Assembly: GCA_040752675.1 (NCBI GenBank)
Contig: JBFMGF010000010.1
Coordinates: 1 to 54,891, forward strand
From: Acidobacteriota bacterium
GTDB taxonomy: Bacteria > Acidobacteriota > Polarisedimenticolia > JBFMGF01
Reading direction: 5' to 3'
Length of the DNA stretch: 54,891 nt
Positions within the stretch are counted from its first letter, which is position 1. The number at the start of each line of letters is the position of its first letter. A model generated the notes under the pieces. It did no database searches. It saw nothing but the letters and a program-made list of their open reading frames with translations, and was not told the DNA's origin. Below are positions 7,667 through 15,185 of the stretch, piece by piece. Made by a program: the position numbers and the translations under genes.

Positions 7667-8599
7667 TCAGATGAAGCTTTCTTCGCCCATGAGGAGGTTC
7701 ATGATTGCCTTCTGCACATGGAGTCTATTTTCAGCCTGCTGGAAGATCACTGAATATTGAGCATCGGCAACGTCGTCGGTGACTTCTTCTCCCCTGTGTG
7801 CTGGGAGGCAATGCATGAAGATGGCGCTCTTTGAAGCCATATCCATTACAGTCGAATTGACCTGATAGTCTCTAAACTTCCGGATCCTTTCTTCCCGTTC
7901 CGCTTCCTGTCCCATGCTTGCCCAGACATCCGTGTAAACGACATCGGCCTTTTTCAGTCCTTCGCGGATATCATTGGTGACATGTATCTCTACCCCTGTC
8001 TTCTTCGCATCCTCCCTAGCTTCCCTCGCTACCTCTTCTCTCGGTTCGTACCCTGGGGGTGTGACTATGGTGATGTTCGCTCCCACCTTAGCGGCGCAGT
8101 GCATCAGTGAGTGTGCCACGTTGTTTCCATCCCCGACAAATACGACCTTCAATCCCTTGAGATCTCCCTTGATGTCTCTGATCGTGAAGAAGTCAGCGAG
8201 CGCCTGGCAGGGATGGAATAGATCCGATAGCCCGTTGATCACTGGAATGCCGGCATAAGCCGCCAGGTCAACGATCGTCTGATGGCTGAACGTCCTTGCC
8301 ATGATGGCGTCGGTCCATCGCTCGAGATTTCTGGCCACGTCGGGGATAGATTCCCTCTTCCCAATCTGAGCATCCGATGATGCGAGGTAGATGGCGTGCC
8401 CTCCCATCTGAGTCATGCCAACCTCAAAGGTGACCCTCGTTCTAAGAGAAGGCTTCTCAAAGATCATGGCGAGGGTCTTTCCAGCAAGAGCATCGGTGTA
8501 CCGATCAGGATTGGCCTTCATGATCTCCGCCAGATTAAGAATCTCCAGAATTTCATCGATCTCCAGGTCATGGATGGATATAAGGTCCGTGTTTTTCAT
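7667..8599 (-). CDS. argF: Ornithine carbamoyltransferase
   Basis: OTC interconverts ornithine plus carbamoyl phosphate with citrulline. The carbamoyl-phosphate site SLRTRVTFE lies near residue 54 (SxRTR), the motif LFHPCQALADF near 127, and the ornithine-binding HCLPAHRGEEV near 265. Length (310) is standard. The ATG follows GGGAG at a good distance. It is the last gene of a minus-strand set with carbamate kinase and a P-loop protein, which hints at a catabolic role in which citrulline is split and carbamoyl phosphate yields ATP. An arginine biosynthetic role cannot be excluded. Confidence 0.95.
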   Translation of the reverse strand: MKNTDLISIHDLEIDEILEILNLAEIMKANPDRYTDALAGKTLAMIFEKPSLRTRVTFEVGMTQMGGHAIYLASSDAQIGKRESIPDVARNLERWTDAIMARTFSHQTIVDLAAYAGIPVINGLSDLFHPCQALADFFTIRDIKGDLKGLKVVFVGDGNNVAHSLMHCAAKVGANITIVTPPGYEPREEVAREAREDAKKTGVEIHVTNDIREGLKKADVVYTDVWASMGQEAEREERIRKFRDYQVNSTVMDMASKSAIFMHCLPAHRGEEVTDDVADAQYSVIFQQAENRLHVQKAIMNLLMGEESFI

Positions 8600-8675
8600 C
8601 TTTTCTCCCGCTTTTTAGCCCATTATGATAACAGATTGAGAGCCGATTTTTAAAAAGCCTGCGAATTTTATCAGG

Positions 8676-9671
8676 TTATGATTCTTTGGTCCGCTCGACC
8701 ATAGGAGGAAAGAGCGGAAGGCTCTCTCGGATGATGAGTGTCCCGCTTTTCCCTTCTATTGCATCCTTTACGGAAGAGATCGAAGTAATAAGGACTTCCT
8801 TACCAGTGGTTTCGACGAAATCGATGGCGGCTTCCACCTTGGGGCCCATACTCCCTGGCGGGAACTGACCCTGCTGAAAATATCTCTTAGCTTCCTTCAG
8901 AGTCAGGAGAGAAAGCTCCTTCTGGCTCTTCTTGCCGTAATTAAGGTAAACCTTCTCGATGTCCGTTAGAATGATGAAGAGATCGACGCCAACCTCCTTG
9001 GCGATCAGAGCTGCGGCATAATCTTTATCGATGACAGCCTCGATCCCGTGTAGAAATCCCCGTTCATCCCTGTAGACAGGGATGCCACCTCCACCTGCCG
9101 CTATGAGGACGTAACCCTGGGTTATGAGACTCTTGATGACATCCATCTTCAGGATGGCAATCGGCTTCGGTGAAGGGACGACCTTTCTGTATCCTCGTCC
9201 GCTATCCTCCACCATCGTCCATTTTTTCTCGGCCATGAGATACTCTGCTCTGTAAGCGGTGTAGAATGGACCGATCGGCTTGGTTGGATTCTTCAGAGCC
9301 GGGTCATCCTTGCTGACCTCGACCTCGGTGAGGATGGTAACAATATCCTTCTTGATTCCCCTCTTCCTGAAGGAGTTGGACAGTGCCTTTTCGAGCATAT
9401 ACCCGATGCTCCCCTCGGACTGGGCTACGCAGACATCAAGGGACAATGGCGGGACTTTGGTGACTGCTTCCTCCACCTGGATCAGGATATTTCCTACCTG
9501 GGGACCGTTACCGTGGACAAGTATTAGGTCGAACCCCTTTTCCACAATGTTGCAAAGAATCTCGGCAACCCTCGCGGCATTCTCGAGCTGCTCGCCCTGT
9601 GTTCCCTCTTTTCCTCTCTCAATGAGGGCATTACCACCGAAGGCTATCAGTGCAATCTTTCTGTCGTCCAT
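8676..9671 (-). CDS. arcC: Carbamate kinase
   Basis: This amino-acid-kinase-fold enzyme converts carbamoyl phosphate and ADP to carbamate and ATP. The N-terminal IALIAFGGNALI, then LVHGNGPQVGNIL near residue 52 and AAGGGGIPVYRDE near 190, are characteristic, as is the Lys-rich CMP-like region near FPPGSMGPKVEAA (about 270). Length (331) is slightly above the usual 310-320. It starts 3 bases after the upstream P-loop gene stops, so they are co-transcribed; argF follows 76 bases later. No arginine deiminase gene is present here. Confidence 0.95.
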   Translation of the reverse strand: MDDRKIALIAFGGNALIERGKEGTQGEQLENAARVAEILCNIVEKGFDLILVHGNGPQVGNILIQVEEAVTKVPPLSLDVCVAQSEGSIGYMLEKALSNSFRKRGIKKDIVTILTEVEVSKDDPALKNPTKPIGPFYTAYRAEYLMAEKKWTMVEDSGRGYRKVVPSPKPIAILKMDVIKSLITQGYVLIAAGGGGIPVYRDERGFLHGIEAVIDKDYAAALIAKEVGVDLFIILTDIEKVYLNYGKKSQKELSLLTLKEAKRYFQQGQFPPGSMGPKVEAAIDFVETTGKEVLITSISSVKDAIEGKSGTLIIRESLPLFPPMVERTKES

Positions 9672-9674
9672 CTG

Positions 9675-10991
9675 TCAATCCCGGAACCTTTCAAGGACTT
9701 CTGCCAGGTCAGGCTTGCTCATCTCTCTAAGCCTGTAGGTCACCCGCAGCGCCTGTTTCTTGAAGTCGATGATGCGTCTCAGATCGATGGGCGTTCCAAT
9801 AATTATAAGGTCACAATTTGTCCTCTCAATGGTTTCCTGAAGCTCTTTGATCTGCCTGTCACCATATCCCACGGCAGGGAGGAGTGCTCCTATATGTGGA
9901 TAATCCTCAAAAACCTTCTGAATAGAACCAACGGCAAAGGGTCTCGGGTCAATGATCTCAGCGGCGCCGAATTCACGCGCGGCTATGGTCCCAGCCCCAT
10001 ATTTCATCTCTCCGTGTGTTAGAGTAGGACCATCTTCGACGATCAGCACGCGTTTCCCCTTTATCATTTTGGAATTGTCAACTTCTATCTTCAAGTCAGC
10101 CTCAATCACTATCGCCTTAGGATTGATTTTTTTTATATTCCGTTTGACTTCCTGGACCCCCTCCTTCGGTGCAGTCGAGACCTTACTAATGATGATGACG
10201 CCAGCCCTTCTCAGATTGACCTCTCCGGGGAAGTACCTGATTTCATGTCCCGGCCTGTGCGGATCGACAATGACTATCTCTAGAGAGGGCTTATAGAAGG
10301 GCAGGTCGTTATTTCCACCATCCCACATGATGATATCGGCTTCCTTCTCCGCCTCTTTCAGGATCGCTGCATAATCGACTCCGGCATAAACGATGTTGCC
10401 GTTCGTGACATGATGTTCATACTCTTCCCTCTCCTCGAGCGTACATTCCTGCCTATCGATATCCTCTACCGACGCAAACCTCTGGACCTTCTGCTTTACG
10501 ATGTCACCGTAAGGCATGGGATGCCTTATGACGACAATTTTCTTTCCCATGCCGCGAAGAATCTTGGATATCCTCCTGGTCGCCGGGCTTTTACCGCTTC
10601 CCGTCCTCACGGCACATATGGAAATTACAGGGAGCCTGGATTCCAGCATGGTGTGCCTTGAGCCGATCAGCTTGAAATCAGCCCCCGCAGCAATCACCTG
10701 GGAAGCCTTATGCATGACAAATTCGTGCGATATGTCGCTATAGGAAAATACAACCTCATCGATCCCATGTTGATCAATGAGCTCATTAAGCCTTTTTTCC
10801 GAATAGATGGGTATTCCCTCAGGATAAAGCTTTCCGGCAAGCTCGGCCGGGTACTGCCTCCCTTCGATGTTTGGTATCTGTGTCGCGGTGAAGGCCACAA
10901 CTCTGTAATTCTCATTATCTTTAAAGTATAGGTTGAAGTTATGAAAGTCCCTTCCTGCTGCTCCCATTATGAGAACATTTTTGACTGCCAT
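9675..10991 (-). CDS. P-loop NTPase of the cyclic 2,3-diphosphoglycerate synthetase family
   Basis: The 438-residue protein begins with a Rossmann-like segment (NVLIMGAAGRDFHNFN) and has a P-loop AVRTGSGKSPATRRI near residue 130. Later motifs include IIMWDGGNNDLPF near 218 and LIVEDGPTLTHGEMKYGAG near 325. I recognise the family usually annotated as cyclic 2,3-diphosphoglycerate synthetase, named after a methanogen enzyme. In bacteria the true substrate is uncertain. The ATG has AGGAGG 6 bases upstream. It leads the operon with arcC and argF, so a role in carbamoyl-phosphate or citrulline metabolism is likely, but that is inference from context. Confidence 0.75.
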   Translation of the reverse strand: MAVKNVLIMGAAGRDFHNFNLYFKDNENYRVVAFTATQIPNIEGRQYPAELAGKLYPEGIPIYSEKRLNELIDQHGIDEVVFSYSDISHEFVMHKASQVIAAGADFKLIGSRHTMLESRLPVISICAVRTGSGKSPATRRISKILRGMGKKIVVIRHPMPYGDIVKQKVQRFASVEDIDRQECTLEEREEYEHHVTNGNIVYAGVDYAAILKEAEKEADIIMWDGGNNDLPFYKPSLEIVIVDPHRPGHEIRYFPGEVNLRRAGVIIISKVSTAPKEGVQEVKRNIKKINPKAIVIEADLKIEVDNSKMIKGKRVLIVEDGPTLTHGEMKYGAGTIAAREFGAAEIIDPRPFAVGSIQKVFEDYPHIGALLPAVGYGDRQIKELQETIERTNCDLIIIGTPIDLRRIIDFKKQALRVTYRLREMSKPDLAEVLERFRD

Positions 10992-11027
10992 AGAACCTCC
11001 TGATTAATTATGATAAAGATGATTTTT

Positions 11028-11060
11028 TCTGAAAAATGAAAACGGAGCTTAAGCTCCGTA
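11028..11060 (-). terminator. Rho-independent terminator after the NtrC-type gene
   Basis: On the minus strand, stem ACGGAGC/GCTCCGT (7 bp, 11059-11042) with loop TTAA is followed by TTTCATTTTTC. It lies about 50 bases beyond the stop codon of the regulator at 11111 and insulates the pilus block from the arcC-argF operon downstream. Confidence 0.8.
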
Positions 11061-11110
11061 TAATCCCTGGTTAAAATTAATATAAAAATATAGCAAATGC
11101 TTAGCTTAAG

Positions 11111-12550
11111 TCAAGGAAGGGAGGGTTTCAATGGATCGATCCCTAATTCTATTATTTTTGTATATAATTCTGTTTCACTAAGACCAAGGATCTTCGAAGC
11201 TTCTTTCATGTCGCCTTGCGCATCATTCAGCGCTAGAAATATCTTAAATTTCTCAGCGACACCGGCACCTGCGTCCCTTGCCTCTTGGAGATCCTTTTCC
11301 TTTAAAGAGGCAATGAATCCCTCAAAGGCAAGCCGAGCCTCATTTCTCCAGCCTATGCCTTTACTGATACACCACTCTGCAAGCGTTTGTCCTGGCAAGT
11401 TCAAATGTTCAATCTTGATTAGATCCCCCTCAACCAGGATGACAGCCCTTTCCATGCAATTCTCGAGTTCCCTGATGTTCCCGGGCCAGTGATAACTTTC
11501 CAGGGTTTTCAGAGCCCCATCGGTGAGTTTTAAATTCTTCTTCCGGAACTCTCTTGAGAACTTCTCAATAAAATGCCTGGCAAGGAGATGAATGTCTGAT
11601 TTTCGTTCCCTCAGTGGCGGTATCAGAACCGGAACCACCGAAATCCTGTAGTAGAGGTCCTCCCTGAATTTCCCTTCCTCCACGCTCTTCTTCAGGTTCC
11701 TGTTTGTGGCGGCTATGATCCTTACATCGACTTCGACGGTCCTGGTCCCTCCGATCTTCTCAAACTTCTTTGTCTCGATGACGCGAAGGAGCTTGACCTG
11801 GACGTTGTGGGCGAGGTCTCCAATCTCATCCAGGAAGATCGTCCCCCTGTGAGCCATCTCAAATCTTCCCATCCTGGATGTGTGGGCACCAGTATAGGCT
11901 CCTTTTTCATGGCCAAAGAGCTCATTTTCAAGTAGGGTCTCTGGAATGGCGGCACAGTTGATAGGAACAAACGGCTCATTCTTTCTTTTGCTCAGAAAAT
12001 GAACGGCACGGGCAAAGAGCTCTTTCCCCGTGCCGCTTTCGCCAAGGAGAAGAACCGTTGCATCAGTAGGGGCAATCTTCTTGATCTCAGCCTCTATATC
12101 TTTGATCTTCTCATGCTCCCCGACAATTTTCGGAAAGCCAAGCTTCTCTGAAAATTCCTCCTTCAAGATTATATTTTCCGTAAGAAGGTTCCTCTGCCTG
12201 ATTCCCCTGTCGATGAGGAGAAGCAAGTGGTCTGTATCCACCGGCTTCGAGATGTAATCGAAGGCTCCTTCCTTCATGGCAAGGACGGCATCTTCGATCG
12301 TCCCGTAAGCGGTCATGACGATTACAGGGATGCTGGCATCAACTTCCATGGTCGCCTTGAGGATCTGGTGACCATCAGCTTCAGGCAGCCGCAGATCGGT
12401 TAAAACGAGGTCGTAGCCTTTCTGGTTAAGCATGGATATGGCGGCTCTGCCGCTCGGCGTGTCGTCGACGAGATGACCTTCCGATTTCAGCGTCTTTTTT
12501 AGGACCTCTCTCAGGGAGTCCTTGTCCTCAACGAGTAAGATTCTGCTCAT
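11111..12550 (-). CDS. Sigma-54-dependent response regulator (NtrC family)
   Basis: An enhancer-binding protein with three domains. The receiver (residues 1-120) has the phospho-acceptor Asp in DLVLTDLRLP. The AAA+ domain (about 140-375) has Walker A GESGTGKE, the sigma-54 contact loop GAYTGA (the tolerated F-to-Y variant of GAFTGA) and Walker B GTIFLDEIGD. A Fis-type helix-turn-helix near the C-terminus includes ASKILGLSETELYTKI. It closes the minor-pilin block; the most likely partner kinase is at 19039-20889, at the other end of the prepilin genes. It lies 5 bases after the coiled-coil protein gene. Confidence 0.93.
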   Translation of the reverse strand: MSRILLVEDKDSLREVLKKTLKSEGHLVDDTPSGRAAISMLNQKGYDLVLTDLRLPEADGHQILKATMEVDASIPVIVMTAYGTIEDAVLAMKEGAFDYISKPVDTDHLLLLIDRGIRQRNLLTENIILKEEFSEKLGFPKIVGEHEKIKDIEAEIKKIAPTDATVLLLGESGTGKELFARAVHFLSKRKNEPFVPINCAAIPETLLENELFGHEKGAYTGAHTSRMGRFEMAHRGTIFLDEIGDLAHNVQVKLLRVIETKKFEKIGGTRTVEVDVRIIAATNRNLKKSVEEGKFREDLYYRISVVPVLIPPLRERKSDIHLLARHFIEKFSREFRKKNLKLTDGALKTLESYHWPGNIRELENCMERAVILVEGDLIKIEHLNLPGQTLAEWCISKGIGWRNEARLAFEGFIASLKEKDLQEARDAGAGVAEKFKIFLALNDAQGDMKEASKILGLSETELYTKIIELGIDPLKPSLP

Positions 12551-12555
12551 GCCTC

Positions 12556-13089
12556 TCAGATACCCGCGTTTCTCAGCTCTTGCTTAAACCTTTCGAGTTC
12601 CTCTTCAGCTCTTCTCAGATCCTCCTCGCCCTGCTCTATCTGCTTCTCCGTCCTTTCAAGTCTCTTTGCGTTATCCATGGAGGCTTCCTCCTTCTGATCC
12701 TCTTCGGTTATCTCAGGGCGAGGCAAGAAAGGATTCTGGATCGATGCTCTCTTTTTCTTGAGATACTCCAGTCGTTGCTCTGCTTCTTTCACTTTAGCTT
12801 CCTTTTCCGCTATCCTGGCCTCTTTCCATTTCTGGACCGCCTGGGGTTCGGTAATCTTCTTTATGATCTCTTCGACGGATTCAAATGTGGCTTCTTCCTC
12901 TACCTCTTCTGCCTTTTTCTTCTCTCCCTCTGTCGCATATTTCTCAAGGTCATCGTTCGTGAAAACGTACGGCTCTTCCTCTTTCTTAGTCTCCTCTTTC
13001 TTCTTCTCTTCCCCGGCAGATGCAAAGGGAAATGCCAAGATAAGCAGTGCTATCAGCAGAAATGCGAGAAGTCTCAGATATTTTTGCAT
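12556..13089 (-). CDS. Exported coiled-coil protein of unknown function
   Basis: I do not recognise this 177-residue protein. It begins with a signal peptide (KYLRLLAFLLIALLILAFPF, cut probably after ASA near residue 25), followed by a Lys/Glu-rich mature chain. The segment from about residue 85 to the end has the heptad character of long coiled coils, with a Pro-rich break (NPFLPRPEI) near 120. The ATG at 13087-13089 has GGAGG 8 bases upstream; an in-frame TTG two codons earlier is too close to that site. Being between the PilX-like gene and the NtrC-type regulator suggests a periplasmic role with the minor pilins. Confidence 0.75.
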   Translation of the reverse strand: MQKYLRLLAFLLIALLILAFPFASAGEEKKKEETKKEEEPYVFTNDDLEKYATEGEKKKAEEVEEEATFESVEEIIKKITEPQAVQKWKEARIAEKEAKVKEAEQRLEYLKKKRASIQNPFLPRPEITEEDQKEEASMDNAKRLERTEKQIEQGEEDLRRAEEELERFKQELRNAGI

Positions 13090-13306
13090 CGACAAATCCT
13101 CCTACTAACTTTATAAAATAAAACGCAATGAAATTATAATACAAAAGTCTTCACTATTCTTTTCTAAATAGTAAAGAAGTTTCCTGCGTTTTATAGAACT
13201 CTTAGCCCCTGAGCGACACTTGCCGGGAGCAGCGGGGGTTCCCATCCGGGCAAGCAGGAAGGGGAAAGCCCGCCCTTTGCATATCAATTTGCATCAAATT
13301 GTGGGA
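13090..13306. other. Intergenic region with repeat copy A and a weak promoter candidate
   Basis: No gene is credible here. It contains copy A of a structured repeat (13179-13265). On the minus strand there is a TATAAT (13138-13133) about 45 bases before the coiled-coil gene, but no convincing -35 box. The plus-strand open frame that begins at 13220 is an antisense shadow of the PilX-like gene. Confidence 0.5.
13179..13265. repeat. Structured intergenic repeat, copy A
   Basis: Bases 13179-13224 match 24588-24633 with 9 differences in 46, including the exact core CTTAGCCCCTGA. Beyond the match, sequence diverges but fold is kept: CCCCT (13206-13210) can pair with AGGGG (13260-13264), and CTTGCC (13219-13224) with GGCAAG (13249-13254). 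The same two helices form in copy B from different bases. Both copies lie between minus-strand genes in the same orientation. Identity is unknown: a structured RNA or a small mobile repeat are both possible. Confidence 0.7.
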
Positions 13307-15133
13307 TTACATGTCCGTCTGCATGGAAGAGATGACGACTCTAGGCAGGTCAAGCTCTGCGGGAGGCCACTGTCCTTTAATCAACCTCTCATCGAAGTAG
13401 ATCTCCGGTGTGCCTGCAATGGCATGATCCTCGCCTGCTCCCTCCTTGGCGATGACACTTCCGAAATAGACCGCCTGTCCCTTTGCATTGAACTTCCCGT
13501 TAGTGTATAGAACCCCATAAAAGTTGATCTCGGTATTGATGGGTGAACCGGCATCCTCCCTGTCTGAAGCACTGGTTGATGTGGGGGTTCCGGTCAAATT
13601 GTACGTGCCTGTCTTCGAAGCAGGGTAACTCAAATTGAGATGCGTCTCTCCATCATTGTAGGCACCATCGAGAGGTTGTCCATTGGACCCATCGAGGTAA
13701 GGCTCTCCGGGGGGGATCAGATTCCTCATGGGAGGGCTTCCAATACCCAGCGTAACAAAGTTGGATGAATTCAAATATACAAATCCTCCCGACCACCACC
13801 CTTTTCCGCTGATTGTCACCTCGGGCGTCAGGTTATCGTACCATCCGTCTGCATCGTCATCATGGGGTGCTTTGCCATCGGCCGTGTCAAAGAAGAACAA
13901 GCCCATATTCGTATTCGTGAAGTACTCGATGGAATTGGGAGTGCCGCCGCCGTCTTCTTTGAAAAGCTGGGTAGCCGGATCATAGGAATAATAATGGATA
14001 TTTCTTCCGCCGCTCAGGGCTATATTCTTCCACATGTCGTAATCGAAGTTCGGACATAGGTCCTTATCTACATACTGGAAGAGATTGCTGTGCTCCTTAT
14101 CGATATCGGTCGCCACTGCAGCCGGATCAAACGGCCAGGGCTGCTGGTTTGTATTGGGAGCCCCGATGATCTGTCCCCCTACCTCTGCCTTGTACCAGGG
14201 ATCCTCGATCGAATCGTCCGAGGAGTTGATCCACGCATTTAAATCAGAACCTGTTATGTGGGTCAGCAGATCTTCCCATGGAAATGCGCTGTTATGCTTG
14301 ACGTCGATGGAACCGCCGGAGATGAAATCGGCATTGTTGACTGCCGTTGCGACACCCCAGAATACGGAGAAATCCCCGGTCCAGGACAGGTTTCTGCAGG
14401 AATGCAGAGGGCCCCACGGGCCGGGATACGGCGTCTCATTGAGAACGGCCTTCACTACCCTCTCGGCGATCTTTCTCTCGTTGGATGTACCGGCATTCTC
14501 GAAAAGGGATGCTGTTACTCTGACAGTTCCCATACCGTATCTGATCCTGTTCGCCCCGATCGTGATGATGGGCGGTTCATAGATGTCGATCTGGGTGATC
14601 CTTGCTCTGTAATGGGACTTTGGAAAATCCGGAAGGATGACGTCATTTACGCTCTGGAGAAATGCCCTGACGCTGGAGCTGGAGCTTGATTCGGATATCC
14701 TCATGTCGGGTCCGTCTTCCGTCCCTGAAAGCGCATCCTCGAGAATGCCGCGATAAGGCTTGTCGAAGATATCATTCGTGGTTTGCTTGTAATAGGGCTT
14801 CCCTGACGTGCCATCGGCAAGAACTCTTGCCGTCGAAGGGTTGTTGTCATGGTCTATCATCCTGAGACTCCGATCGACCTGGGATGATGCAGGAACGAGG
14901 TAGCTGTATGGAGAATCTGGCCTGTCGAACCAGTTCTTGACAAGCTTGACACCAGCCTCGGCAACGTAATGCGTGATGGAATAGTTCCTCTCGTTGACCG
15001 AGATCTTATTTTCAGTGTCCGCCATCAAGAGGAAAGAGATTCCAAGCAGCGTCATGATGACCATGACCAGAAGCGATATAACAAGAGCAGAGCCTTTCTG
15101 ACCTTTCACCATTTTCATCAATCTTTCTTTCAT
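13307..15133 (-). CDS. PilX-like minor pilin, large form
   Basis: The N-terminus KGQKGSALVISLLVMVIM, followed by a hydrophobic helix and then ENKISVNERNYSITHYVAEAG, is that of the PilX N-terminal family of minor type IV pilins. Like other PilX proteins it lacks Glu at position 5 of the mature form. At 608 residues it is several times longer than Pseudomonas PilX; the rest is a Gly/Ser/Asp/Asn-rich beta-type region with repeated YD and DG turns, perhaps a tip adhesin or calcium-binding part. GGAGT precedes the ATG (15131-15133). It follows the PilW-like gene after 52 bases. Confidence 0.82.
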   Translation of the reverse strand: MKERLMKMVKGQKGSALVISLLVMVIMTLLGISFLLMADTENKISVNERNYSITHYVAEAGVKLVKNWFDRPDSPYSYLVPASSQVDRSLRMIDHDNNPSTARVLADGTSGKPYYKQTTNDIFDKPYRGILEDALSGTEDGPDMRISESSSSSSVRAFLQSVNDVILPDFPKSHYRARITQIDIYEPPIITIGANRIRYGMGTVRVTASLFENAGTSNERKIAERVVKAVLNETPYPGPWGPLHSCRNLSWTGDFSVFWGVATAVNNADFISGGSIDVKHNSAFPWEDLLTHITGSDLNAWINSSDDSIEDPWYKAEVGGQIIGAPNTNQQPWPFDPAAVATDIDKEHSNLFQYVDKDLCPNFDYDMWKNIALSGGRNIHYYSYDPATQLFKEDGGGTPNSIEYFTNTNMGLFFFDTADGKAPHDDDADGWYDNLTPEVTISGKGWWSGGFVYLNSSNFVTLGIGSPPMRNLIPPGEPYLDGSNGQPLDGAYNDGETHLNLSYPASKTGTYNLTGTPTSTSASDREDAGSPINTEINFYGVLYTNGKFNAKGQAVYFGSVIAKEGAGEDHAIAGTPEIYFDERLIKGQWPPAELDLPRVVISSMQTDM

Positions 15134-15185
15134 TGGTCAAACTCCATGATTGATTTTCTGTAAATAAAATGACATTGAGCTATTC

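Noticed and set aside
13220-13510. Plus-strand open frame over repeat copy A and the 3' end of the PilX-like gene
   Set aside because: Antisense to a clear gene, no start site, and no homologous product that I recognise.
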